Below are positions 1-8,273 of a stretch of DNA of 64,000 nucleotides, in pieces (position 1 is the stretch's first letter; each line of letters begins with the position of its first letter). Source of the DNA: Leuconostoc mesenteroides subsp. mesenteroides (lineage in GTDB: Bacteria; Bacillota; Bacilli; Lactobacillales; Lactobacillaceae); the NCBI GenBank assembly GCA_009676745.1, contig CP046062.1, positions 853,501-917,500 on the forward strand, given 5' to 3'. The notes beneath the pieces were generated by a model. That model saw only the letters and a program-made list of their open reading frames with translations, was not told the origin of the DNA and did no database searches. Both the position numbers and the translations under genes were made by a program.

Positions 1-218
1 ATACGGTAACAGAGGCAAAAATTCAAGCAGCGATGGATAATGTTATTGCTGGACGCACGAGTTTTGTTATTGCGCACCGATTAAAAACAATACTTGGTGC
101 TGACAAAATTGTTGTTCTTAAAGATGGTCAAGTGATTGAAAAAGGATCACATCAAGAATTAGTTGCTGAAGGCGGATTTTATTCAGAATTGTACCATAAC
201 CAAATGGTATTTGAGTAA
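1..218 (+). CDS. ABC transporter ATP-binding/permease, C-terminal end (partial)
   Basis: Only the last ~72 codons are inside the window; the frame is open from the left edge, so the internal ATG at 33 is not the start. The residues correspond to the end of an exporter-type nucleotide-binding domain: the post-Walker-B segment E-A-K-I-Q-A-A-M, then the H-loop (switch) histidine in V-I-A-H-R-L, then the family's usual closing segment ([17 protein letters not shown]). Lipid, peptide and drug exporters of the MsbA/LmrA class end this way, so it is probably a fused membrane-ATPase half transporter. Substrate cannot be inferred. A long-looped terminator-like hairpin follows. Confidence 0.85.
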   Translation, partial: TVTEAKIQAAMDNVIAGRTSFVIAHRLKTILGADKIVVLKDGQVIEKGSHQELVAEGGFYSELYHNQMVFE

Positions 219-231
219 CATAGAAAAAACC

Positions 232-286
232 AACAAATATTTTGAATTCCTAGGTTGTAAAGGATGAAAAAATATTTGTTTTTTTT
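232..286 (+). terminator. Probable intrinsic terminator after the ABC gene
   Basis: A 12-base inverted repeat (AACAAATATTTT at 232-243 and its complement ending at 280) encloses a ~25-base loop and is followed by a T-run. The long loop makes it weaker-looking than the others here. Confidence 0.55.
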
Positions 287-310
287 ATGTAAAGAACAAA
301 TGCATCAGTA

Positions 311-340
311 TTCGACCATTTTTACGTAAAATGTTATAAT
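311..340 (+). promoter_or_regulatory. Promoter of the glycolipid/LTA operon
   Basis: TATAAT at 335-340 is preceded by the extended -10 dinucleotide TG at 332-333. TTCGAC at 311-316 is a possible -35 at 18 bp. The first gene starts about 50 bases downstream. Confidence 0.6.
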
Positions 341-392
341 AGCAGTATTGCTTTTATAGAAATTTGTATATTTTTAAACATTGGAGAAAACA

Positions 393-1619
393 ATGAACAT
401 TGGTTTGTTTACGGACACGTACTTTCCACAAGTCAGTGGAGTTGCGACTTCGATTAAGACACTTAAAGAAGCACTTGAAAGTCAGGGGCACGAGGTTTAT
501 ATTTTCACATCTACTGACCCCAAGATACCTAAAAATAAATTTGAATCGCATATTTATCGTTTTTCCAGCCTACCATATCTTGGATTTAAAGATCGGCGAC
601 TCGCATTTCGTGGCTTGATTCAAGCTGTTGAAATCGCCAAATCCGTACATCTTGATATTGTACATACCCAAACAGAATTTTCTTTGGGTTTAATGGGTAA
701 ATTTGTAGCACGACAATTAAAAATTCCTGCTGTTCACACCTATCATACGATGTATGAAGATTACACCCATTACTTTGCTAAGGGAATGTTGATTGGTCCA
801 CATGGCGTCGGACGTATTATGAAGATTTATATGGCTAGTATGGCGGGTGTGATTGCACCGTCGAATCTCGTTCAAGATACGTTGCGTCGTTACGGTGTTA
901 CTGCGCCTATGAGAGTTATTCCAACAGGTGTGTGTTTACCAGAGCATAGCACGAAACAAACTAACTTACGAGAAAAGTATCACTTCTCTGAATCACAACC
1001 TATTGTTTTGTCGCTGGGACGTTTAGCGTTTGAAAAGAATATTAGTGTGACAATTTCTGTATTTTCTGAGGTATTACAGACCATACCCGAAGCACGGTTA
1101 GTTATTGCTGGCGATGGTCCAGCACGTAAATCTCTAGAAGAGCAGGTTGAAGAACTCGCTCTGGCAGACAAAATAATATTTACAGGAATGGTCAATCATG
1201 ACGATATCTTTGATTATTATAAAATGTCGGACGTATTTGTAAGTTCTTCAGATACTGAAACGCAAGGCTTAACATTTATTGAGGCGATGGCAGCAGATAG
1301 ACCGTTTGTGGCTATACATTCACCTTACTTAGATAATTTGGTTGATAATGAAGCTATTGGTACATTGGTGAGTGATTATGATGAACTACTAGCAGGTATT
1401 ACAAAATATCTTAGACGACCCAATACGGAACATGATATCGCTTATCGGCATAAAAAAATGAAAGACGTGGATGCAAATACTTTTGCAACACGTGTTTTAG
1501 CATTTTATGACGATGTTTTGGCCAGTTATCATGCTAGCGATGTGGAAGATGAGTATCCCAATGATGAAGAAGTGGGATATATGAAACGTATCCTACGTAA
1601 TCCATTCAGGAGAAATTAA
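393..1619 (+). CDS. GT4 glycosyltransferase, probable diacylglycerol glucosyltransferase (LafA-like)
   Basis: Retaining GT-B glycosyltransferase of about 408 residues, proposed to add glucose to diacylglycerol as the first step of the lipoteichoic acid glycolipid anchor at the inner membrane face. The N-terminal segment (NIGLFTDTYFPQVSGVATS), the HTQTEFSLG and HTYHTMYEDYTHY stretches match monoglucosyl-diacylglycerol synthases of the Acholeplasma/Streptococcus type; the donor-binding E-x7-E motif lies in ETQGLTFIEA. The tail is basic (KRILRNPFRR), suitable for membrane contact. ATG 393 is preferred over the upstream TTG 381 because GGAG at 383-386 is correctly spaced. It is first in an operon with a second glycosyltransferase, a membrane protein, ykuJ and ltaS, which supports the anchor role. 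Exact sugar and linkage are inferred. Confidence 0.82.
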   Translation: MNIGLFTDTYFPQVSGVATSIKTLKEALESQGHEVYIFTSTDPKIPKNKFESHIYRFSSLPYLGFKDRRLAFRGLIQAVEIAKSVHLDIVHTQTEFSLGLMGKFVARQLKIPAVHTYHTMYEDYTHYFAKGMLIGPHGVGRIMKIYMASMAGVIAPSNLVQDTLRRYGVTAPMRVIPTGVCLPEHSTKQTNLREKYHFSESQPIVLSLGRLAFEKNISVTISVFSEVLQTIPEARLVIAGDGPARKSLEEQVEELALADKIIFTGMVNHDDIFDYYKMSDVFVSSSDTETQGLTFIEAMAADRPFVAIHSPYLDNLVDNEAIGTLVSDYDELLAGITKYLRRPNTEHDIAYRHKKMKDVDANTFATRVLAFYDDVLASYHASDVEDEYPNDEEVGYMKRILRNPFRRN

Positions 1620-2627
1620 TTGAAAGTTTTACTTTATTTTGAAAATCAAAATTTAATAGCTAAATCTGGTATTGGGCGTGCGTTAAAGTTACAAAAAGAA
1701 GCATTATCTTACACGGATGTTGAAGTAACTACTGATATCAAGTCCGTTGATTATGATATATTGCACATTAATACATATGGTGTGAATAGCCATCATATGG
1801 TTAATAAGGCGCATAAATTGGGAAAAAAAGTTGTTTACCATGGGCATTCAACTTATGAAGATTTTCGAAATTCTTTTACTGGTTCTAATGCTATTGCACC
1901 GCTATTTAAACGATACTTAGTATCGCTTTATAGTAAGTCTGACGCGATTATTACGCCGACACCTTACTCGAAGCAGTTGCTGCGCGGATACCGTTTAAAC
2001 CAACCAATCATTCCTATTTCTAATGGTATTCCCTTAGAAAAATATCAGCATGACGATGATAAAATAAAAAAGTTTCGTGAATACTTTGACTTGGCAGATG
2101 ATCAAAAAGTGATTATGAGTGTAGGGCTTTTCTTTGAGCGGAAAGGTATTTTAGACTTTGTTGAACTAGCTAAAAGGCATCCTGAGTATATTTTTATTTG
2201 GTTTGGTTACACTGATTTAAGATTAGTACCTCATAAGATAAGTCGTTTGATAAAAGGCAATCACCCACGAAATTTAATTTTTCCTGGATATATCGCTGGA
2301 GATGTCATTCGTGGTGCTTTCCAAGGTGCAGATTTATTTTTGTATCCTTCTCACGAAGAAACGGAAGGCATTGTGGTACTAGAAGCTTTAGCTTCCAAGC
2401 AAAATGTTTTAGTTCGTGACATTCCTGTATATAAAAAATGGCTACAAAATGGGGTAAATTGCTATAAAGCCTGTGATTTAGATGAATTTGAAATCAAAAT
2501 GCAAAAAATTTTAACCGGGGAGTCACCTAACTTAAGTGAAACAGGCTATAAATTAGCTCAAACACGAAATCTACCTGAAATTGGGAAAAAGTTACAAGCG
2601 GTATATGAAATGGTGTTAGAAGGGTGA
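1620..2627 (+). CDS. GT4 glycosyltransferase, probable second glycolipid-anchor transferase (LafB/CpoA-like)
   Basis: 335-residue GT-B protein whose start resembles CpoA/LafB enzymes, which add a second hexose to glucosyl-diacylglycerol to give the dihexosyl anchor for lipoteichoic acid. Visible signs are the acceptor-side HGHSTYEDFRNSF stretch, the SVGLFFERKGILDF domain junction and the E-x7-E motif in EETEGIVVLEAL. It begins with TTG at 1620, directly after the preceding stop codon, with AGGAG at 1608-1612 in the upstream gene; this is a clear coupled start. The order LafA-like, LafB-like, flippase-like protein is the arrangement known from Listeria and lactobacilli. Donor sugar and linkage cannot be read from sequence. 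Confidence 0.8.
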   Translation: MKVLLYFENQNLIAKSGIGRALKLQKEALSYTDVEVTTDIKSVDYDILHINTYGVNSHHMVNKAHKLGKKVVYHGHSTYEDFRNSFTGSNAIAPLFKRYLVSLYSKSDAIITPTPYSKQLLRGYRLNQPIIPISNGIPLEKYQHDDDKIKKFREYFDLADDQKVIMSVGLFFERKGILDFVELAKRHPEYIFIWFGYTDLRLVPHKISRLIKGNHPRNLIFPGYIAGDVIRGAFQGADLFLYPSHEETEGIVVLEALASKQNVLVRDIPVYKKWLQNGVNCYKACDLDEFEIKMQKILTGESPNLSETGYKLAQTRNLPEIGKKLQAVYEMVLEG

Positions 2628-2636
2628 GTAATTGCG

Positions 2637-3674
2637 ATGTTCAAACGTAATAGATTATCAATGATTGTCGTTATTGTTCTGACGGCTATTATCGTTTATT
2701 TTTTAACCAAAGAATTAAGTGGTAAAGGACACCAGTTGTCCGTAGCGTTGGAAAATTTGGATTGGCATTGGTTACTGTTTGGTCTGCTCACGATGATTTT
2801 ATCAATTTTCCTTGAGGCGGCTGCGACAAGGACCTTATTGAGCAAAGAAGATCGGCGTCACACCACAGTTTTGTCCTTATTAAGAGTTCCACTACTAAAT
2901 TTGTTGGGAACAGGCGTCACGCCGTTTGCAACTGGCGGCCAGCCGGCACAATTATACGGCTTATCGCGATCTGGAGTAGAAACTGGTCGAGCAATGTCTG
3001 TTATTCTTATGAAGTTTTTAGTCTATCAAGTTGTTGTTGTGGTATTCTTTATAATAGGCTATATCTCTGCCGAACATTTTATTTATCAACAGGTTGATCC
3101 CACCTTCGCAACATTCATTCCTTTTGCCATAGCAATTCATGCTGTAGTAATTATTGGGATTATATTAGTTATGTTTTGGCCATCATTAACATTACGCTTA
3201 GTTGATTTAGTGTCAATAGTTGTAAAAAAGATGATGCGTCGCGAGCGTTTTGAGCGATTAATTGCGAATATTAAGCAAAAGATTGATAATTTTCATACCG
3301 AATCACGTCGCGTGATTAGCAGTTGGCAAGCATTGATTGGCGCCACTTTTTTTACTTCACTACAACTAATTACGTTCTATATGATACCTTATTTTGTCAT
3401 ACGTGCCTTTGGATATCAGTCTGTTAATCCATGGCTGATAGTAACAATGAATATTATGATTGTTATGGTGATTTCTTTATTTCCTATTCCAGGTGGTGTT
3501 GGTGGTGCGGAGCTTAGTTTTCAATTATTGTTCTCACCTTTTGTTAAAAATCCAGCGACATTGATTCTCGTTATCTTACTCTGGCGATTTATTACTTATT
3601 ATTTTGGTATCTTTGCAGGAATCATTGCTTACATTATTCCTGCTCACCATTATAGGAGAAGTGACGATGCTTGA
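2637..3674 (+). CDS. Integral membrane protein, lysylphosphatidylglycerol-synthase TM/UPF0104 family
   Basis: 345-residue multispanning protein with about eight hydrophobic helices. It carries the family marks G-T-G-V-T-P-F-A-T-G-G-Q-P and the late PIPGGVGGAELSF segment, but no C-terminal lysyl-transferase domain, so it is the transmembrane half only (YbhN/AglD-like). In other Firmicutes such proteins sit next to glycolipid synthase genes and are suspected of moving lipid-linked sugars across the membrane. The position here, between the two anchor glucosyltransferases and ltaS, suggests a role in glycolipid anchor translocation; this is inference. A ribosome site (GAAGGGTGAG) overlaps the previous stop. 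Confidence 0.8.
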   Translation: MFKRNRLSMIVVIVLTAIIVYFLTKELSGKGHQLSVALENLDWHWLLFGLLTMILSIFLEAAATRTLLSKEDRRHTTVLSLLRVPLLNLLGTGVTPFATGGQPAQLYGLSRSGVETGRAMSVILMKFLVYQVVVVVFFIIGYISAEHFIYQQVDPTFATFIPFAIAIHAVVIIGIILVMFWPSLTLRLVDLVSIVVKKMMRRERFERLIANIKQKIDNFHTESRRVISSWQALIGATFFTSLQLITFYMIPYFVIRAFGYQSVNPWLIVTMNIMIVMVISLFPIPGGVGGAELSFQLLFSPFVKNPATLILVILLWRFITYYFGIFAGIIAYIIPAHHYRRSDDA

Positions 3675-3930
3675 CAACAAATACAATACGAGTAATTTGA
3701 AACAAATTTTAAGTCGGTTACGTGCTATGATTGATTCAACAGATGGCAGCGTACAAACGCGTCGTTTTGATGCTTTTGGCATTGAAGCTTTACAGGTTAC
3801 GTATGATCAATTGACAAGAATCTGGACAGTTCAAGAACATCGTGAAATACGACAGTTTCAGTTTGATGACATTGATTTAGTTGCAATTGAAATTTATGAT
3901 GTTTTACATGATTTCAAACTAATTTATTAG
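3667..3930 (+). CDS. ykuJ: YkuJ/DUF1797 family small protein
   Basis: 87-residue soluble protein. The C-terminal DDIDLVAIEIYDVLHDF closely parallels DNIDMVSIEIFELL of Bacillus YkuJ, and the overall length and alpha/beta layout agree with the DUF1797 family, whose function is not known. A longer reading from 3604 exists, but AGGAG at 3654-3658 places the start at ATG 3667, overlapping the last 8 bases of the membrane protein gene. Translational coupling within the envelope operon is therefore likely. No catalytic motif is seen, and whether it serves the glycolipid pathway is unknown. Confidence 0.82.
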   Translation: MLDNKYNTSNLKQILSRLRAMIDSTDGSVQTRRFDAFGIEALQVTYDQLTRIWTVQEHREIRQFQFDDIDLVAIEIYDVLHDFKLIY

Positions 3931-3945
3931 GAGGGTGCCCAACAC

Positions 3946-3978
3946 ATGCGATTAGGATGTTACCAGGCACGTTTATAA
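3946..3978 (+). CDS. Putative 10-residue leader ORF before ltaS
   Basis: ATG CGA TTA ... TAA encodes MRLGCYQARL. It has the strongest ribosome site in the area, AGGAGGG at 3929-3935, while ltaS itself has none. It lies in the same frame as ltaS and ends in TAA one codon before the ltaS ATG. Either ribosomes terminate and re-initiate at ltaS, or the TAA is a recent nonsense change removing a 12-residue extension of LtaS. Translation has not been shown. Confidence 0.4.
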   Translation: MRLGCYQARL

Positions 3979-3981
3979 CAA

Positions 3982-6120
3982 ATGATAAGTTTATTAAAAC
4001 GCATCTCAAACCCCAAAAACCTCTGGCACCAAGTAAAACGGACCATGGATACTTCGGCACCGATAGTTTGGTTTTTTATATTAAACGTCGTTCTGGTGTG
4101 GTTGAAGACATATGCCGAATATCATATGAATTTTAATTTAGGCGTGGAAGGTTCAACGCAGCAATTTTTACTATTTTTGAATCCCATTCCAACGGCTATT
4201 ATATTTTTAAGTATTTCCTTGTATTTTCGTGGTGTAACCAGTTATTGGTTGGCAATTATTTTTAATTTGATTCAATCAGTATGGTTATTTGCGAATATGC
4301 TATACTACAGAGAATTTTCAGACTTCCTATCGATGGGTATTTTGGGTTCAGGTAGTTCAACTGGGACAAATCTTGGTAAATCGATTGCGGCAATTATTCA
4401 TTGGACAGATTATCTTGTATTTATTGATATTGTAATCTTAATTCTACTGGTTGTTTTCAAGCAATTAACGATTGACCATAAAGGTGTTCAAAAAAAGTTT
4501 GCTATTTTAACAACACTTTTTGGTGTCATCTTGATGTTAGTAGATTACGGTATCGCATCAACAGATCGTTCAGGTTTATTGACTCGTTCGTTTGACAATA
4601 ATTACATTGTTAAATATTTAGGATTGAATGAATATGCTGTGTTTAATGCTGTACAAACGTATAATCAAACTGAAAGTCGAAAACGAGCAAAGCCATCTGA
4701 TTTAGCTGAAGTAAAAAAGTTTGTTGCTACGCAAAAATTACCTGCCAATATTCAGTATTATGGTACGCAAAAAGGTAAAAATGTCTTTATGATTCATTTG
4801 GAATCATTTCAGCAGTTCTTAATAGATTATAAAGTTGATGGGCAAGAAGTTACCCCCAACCTGAACCAGTTCTATCACGATCAAAATACACTCAGTTTTG
4901 ATAATTTTTATAACCAAGTTGGTCAGGGTAAAACATCTGATGCAGAGATGATGCAAGAAAACTCTCTATATGGTTTGGCTACGGGGTCTGCCATGGTCAA
5001 GTATGGTACGAGTAATACGTTTGAGTCATTACCAGCTATCTTAGGACAAAGAGGCTATACAACTGCCGCCTTCCACGGGGATGTTGCAAGTTTTTGGAAC
5101 CGGGATAACACCTATAAATCATTTGGTTATAATTACTTTTTCTCTAAAGCTTATTATGCTAATGCAAACAAAGCAAACTATAACATTGGTTATGGGATGA
5201 AAGATAAAATTTTTTTGCGAGACAGTGCGAAGTATATTGAACAGCTCCCACAACCATTTTATGCGAAGTTAATAACTGTAACAAATCACTATCCATATGA
5301 TTTAGATAAACAAAATATCAGTTTCCCAGCAACAAAAACTGGGGACAAAACAGTTGATGGTTATGTTCAAACAGCGCACTATTTGGATCAGGCATTTGCT
5401 GAGCTGATGAATTATCTTAAAGAAGTTGGCTTGTATGACAACTCTGTATTTGTTTTGTATGGTGATCATTATGGCATTTCTGAAAACCATCAAGATGCCA
5501 TTGCACAGCTACTTGGTAAAGATAAACTTACTAATAATGACTTAGCTACCTTCCAAAAAGTACCATTTATGATTCATGCGACAGGACTAAAAGGTTTTGT
5601 TGACCATACATATGGCGGTGAAATTGATATGTTACCAACTTTAATGGACGTTCTTGGTATTCCAGATGAGAATATGACCATGTTTGGCCAAGATATGCTA
5701 TCTTCTAAGTACGATGGTAAAGTTGTTTTCCGTGATGGTGATTGGGTAACGCCAGCGTATACGAAATATAATAACCAGTATTTTAATACTAAAACTGGTG
5801 ATCAAGTTACGCTCAAATCAGATAAAAGATTACAAAAAGTTGCCAAAGAAATGTCCGATTATGCAACAAAAGTTTTGGGTCATTCAGATGCAGTTATTAC
5901 AGGCGACTTACTACGCTTTGATACGTCAAATTCTGATTTTAATCTGATTAACAAAAAGAATTATAGTTATAAAAAAGATGAGGGACTAGCTTCCCTTAAA
6001 AAAGCACTCGAGTCTAACCCTTCGAGTGTATTGGCTAAGAATAAAGGGAAATCAACACTTAGCGATTATGTCACAGATGCACCGGAATTAAAAAACGATT
6101 CTGATGATGATGACAAGTGA
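3982..6120 (+). CDS. ltaS: Lipoteichoic acid synthase LtaS-type sulfatase
   Basis: 712-residue membrane enzyme that polymerises glycerol phosphate from phosphatidylglycerol onto the glycolipid anchor outside the cell. Five N-terminal helices span roughly residues 25-215; an extracellular sulfatase-fold domain follows. Metal and catalytic signs are the Glu in MIHLESFQ, the nucleophile Thr318 in GQGKTSDAEMM, the TNHYPYDL segment and the Asp-His pair in LYGDHYGIS. The C-terminus is a short acidic tail (DSDDDDK). The preceding two glucosyltransferases would supply the anchor. No Shine-Dalgarno precedes ATG 3982; the nearest one belongs to the short in-frame ORF at 3946. A strong terminator follows at once. 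Confidence 0.93.
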   Translation: MISLLKRISNPKNLWHQVKRTMDTSAPIVWFFILNVVLVWLKTYAEYHMNFNLGVEGSTQQFLLFLNPIPTAIIFLSISLYFRGVTSYWLAIIFNLIQSVWLFANMLYYREFSDFLSMGILGSGSSTGTNLGKSIAAIIHWTDYLVFIDIVILILLVVFKQLTIDHKGVQKKFAILTTLFGVILMLVDYGIASTDRSGLLTRSFDNNYIVKYLGLNEYAVFNAVQTYNQTESRKRAKPSDLAEVKKFVATQKLPANIQYYGTQKGKNVFMIHLESFQQFLIDYKVDGQEVTPNLNQFYHDQNTLSFDNFYNQVGQGKTSDAEMMQENSLYGLATGSAMVKYGTSNTFESLPAILGQRGYTTAAFHGDVASFWNRDNTYKSFGYNYFFSKAYYANANKANYNIGYGMKDKIFLRDSAKYIEQLPQPFYAKLITVTNHYPYDLDKQNISFPATKTGDKTVDGYVQTAHYLDQAFAELMNYLKEVGLYDNSVFVLYGDHYGISENHQDAIAQLLGKDKLTNNDLATFQKVPFMIHATGLKGFVDHTYGGEIDMLPTLMDVLGIPDENMTMFGQDMLSSKYDGKVVFRDGDWVTPAYTKYNNQYFNTKTGDQVTLKSDKRLQKVAKEMSDYATKVLGHSDAVITGDLLRFDTSNSDFNLINKKNYSYKKDEGLASLKKALESNPSSVLAKNKGKSTLSDYVTDAPELKNDSDDDDK

Positions 6121-6122
6121 TC

Positions 6123-6169
6123 ACAAAAAACGAACAAGCGCTCATGTAGAACGTTTGTTCGTTTTTTGT
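6123..6169 (+). terminator. Intrinsic terminator after ltaS
   Basis: Perfect 15-base inverted repeat (ACAAAAAACGAACAA at 6123-6137, complement at 6155-6169) with T-rich 3' arm. A TATAAT at 6170-6175 begins immediately after it and may serve uvrB, though no good -35 is seen. Confidence 0.85.
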
Positions 6170-6232
6170 TATAATGAAACGATAGTGTACTAAGTATGAA
6201 ATAATAAGCAGATTTATGAAAAGAGAACGTCA

Positions 6233-8242
6233 ATGGTAGAGCGACAGATAGAACATGAATTTGAAATTAAGTCTCAATATGAACCAACCGGTGATCAGCC
6301 ACAAGCTATTGAAAAATTAGTTGGTGGCATTAATCATCATGTTAAAGAACAGATATTACTCGGAGCCACGGGAACGGGTAAAACCTTTACTATTTCAAAT
6401 GTGATTAAGGAGGTAAAGAAGCCAACGTTGGTTTTAAGTCATAATAAGACTTTAGCTGGACAGTTGTATGGTGAGCTAAAAGAGTTCTTTCCTAACAATG
6501 CAGTAGAATATTTTGTCTCGTATTATGATTATTATCAGCCTGAAGCTTATGTTCCAAGTTCTGACACATTTATTGAAAAAGATTCAGCTGTGAATGATGA
6601 AATCGATAAATTACGAAACTCAGCGACTAGTTCGCTGCTTGAACGTAATGATGTTATTGTAGTCGCCTCCGTTAGCTCTATTTTCGGTTTAGGAGACCCG
6701 CACCAGTATAAGGATCATGTTATCAGTTTACGTGTTGGATATGAGTATGAGCGGGATCAATTAATGTGTGATTTGATTGATGTGCAGTTTACTCGTAATG
6801 ACATTGATTTTCATCGTGGAACATTTCGTGTTCGTGGTGACGTGATTGAAATTTTCCCTGCTTCTCAAGATGAAATGGCTTTGCGCATTGAATTTTTCGG
6901 TGATGAAGTTGAGCGGATTCGAGAAATTAATTCTTTGACAGGAGAAACGATAGCAGACCGTGATCATGTAGCTATTTTTCCAGCAAAACATTTTATGACC
7001 GATGACGATCAAATGCAGGTGGCATTGGACGGTATCCGTCAGGAAATGAACGATCAAATTGAATTGTTCAAAAAAGAGGGTAAGTTATTAGAAGCGCAAC
7101 GTATTAAACAGCGTACAGAATATGATTTAGCTATGCTTGAAGAAATGGGATTTGTTGGTGGTATTGAAAATTACTCACGCTGGATGGATGGTCGTCAGGC
7201 GGGTGAACCACCATTTACATTAATTGACTTTTTTCCAGATGATTTTTTGATTGTTATTGATGAAAGTCATGTTACCATGCCGCAAATTCGTGGCATGTTC
7301 AATGGGGACAAAGCTAGAAAAGAAACGCTAGTTAACTATGGCTTTCGTTTGCCAAGTGCGCTAGATAATCGACCTTTAAAACTTCCTGAATTTGAAAAAC
7401 ATGTTAACCAGATTATTTATATGTCAGCGACACCTGGTGATTATGAAAATGAGCGTGTCGATTCAAAACATGTTGTTCAACAAATTATTCGACCAACGGG
7501 CCTGCTTGATCCAGAAATTGAAGTGCGACCTGTTATGGGACAAATTGACGATTTGGTCGGGGAAATAACGAAGCGATCGGAGCGTGATGAACGTGTGTTT
7601 ATCACAACATTAACCAAACGTATGGCTGAAGATCTAACCGATTATTTGCAAGATTTGGGAATTAAAGTAGCTTATCTACATGCGGATATCAAAACACTTG
7701 AACGCACGGAAATTATCCGTGATTTACGTTTGGGTAAATACGATGTTTTAATTGGTATTAATTTATTGCGTGAGGGAATTGATGTTCCTGAAGTATCCTT
7801 AGTAGCAATATTGGATGCCGATAAAGAAGGATTATTACGTAATCCACGTTCATTGATTCAAACGATTGGTCGTTCCGCGCGTAATGAAAATGGACATGTT
7901 ATCATGTATGCGGATAAGATGACTAAATCTATGCGTGAAGCTATTGATGAAACAGCCCGCAGACGAGAAATTCAGATACAATATAATACCCAACATGGTA
8001 TTACACCGAAAACAATTAAGAAAGATATTCGTGACTTAATATCTGTCACACATGCTGCCACTAAAGAAAAAGCTGTTGATTTGACAAAGGTGGCGTTTAA
8101 CGATTTGCCTAAAGATGAGCAACAGTCTATTGTGGATAATATGACGAGTCAAATGAAAGCAGCAGCTAAAGCACTTGACTTTGAAGAGGCGGCCCAATTA
8201 CGTGATACGGTAATGGAATTAAAAGCACGTGCTAATCTTTAA
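6233..8242 (+). CDS. uvrB: Excinuclease ABC subunit B
   Basis: 669-residue DNA helicase-like damage-verification subunit of nucleotide excision repair. Walker A is GATGTGKT at residues 44-51; the beta-hairpin region holds the [12 protein letters not shown] signature; motif II appears as [11 protein letters not shown], and the helicase motif VI region QTIGRSARN is intact. The C-terminal UVR motif ([13 protein letters not shown], about residues 640-660) would contact UvrC. Length is normal for the family. It precedes uvrA by 31 bases and the two are likely one transcript. A TATAAT at 6170 is the best promoter candidate. Confidence 0.97.
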   Translation: MVERQIEHEFEIKSQYEPTGDQPQAIEKLVGGINHHVKEQILLGATGTGKTFTISNVIKEVKKPTLVLSHNKTLAGQLYGELKEFFPNNAVEYFVSYYDYYQPEAYVPSSDTFIEKDSAVNDEIDKLRNSATSSLLERNDVIVVASVSSIFGLGDPHQYKDHVISLRVGYEYERDQLMCDLIDVQFTRNDIDFHRGTFRVRGDVIEIFPASQDEMALRIEFFGDEVERIREINSLTGETIADRDHVAIFPAKHFMTDDDQMQVALDGIRQEMNDQIELFKKEGKLLEAQRIKQRTEYDLAMLEEMGFVGGIENYSRWMDGRQAGEPPFTLIDFFPDDFLIVIDESHVTMPQIRGMFNGDKARKETLVNYGFRLPSALDNRPLKLPEFEKHVNQIIYMSATPGDYENERVDSKHVVQQIIRPTGLLDPEIEVRPVMGQIDDLVGEITKRSERDERVFITTLTKRMAEDLTDYLQDLGIKVAYLHADIKTLERTEIIRDLRLGKYDVLIGINLLREGIDVPEVSLVAILDADKEGLLRNPRSLIQTIGRSARNENGHVIMYADKMTKSMREAIDETARRREIQIQYNTQHGITPKTIKKDIRDLISVTHAATKEKAVDLTKVAFNDLPKDEQQSIVDNMTSQMKAAAKALDFEEAAQLRDTVMELKARANL

Positions 8243-8273
8243 TTGAACTAAGATAAACGAAAAAGAGAAAATA

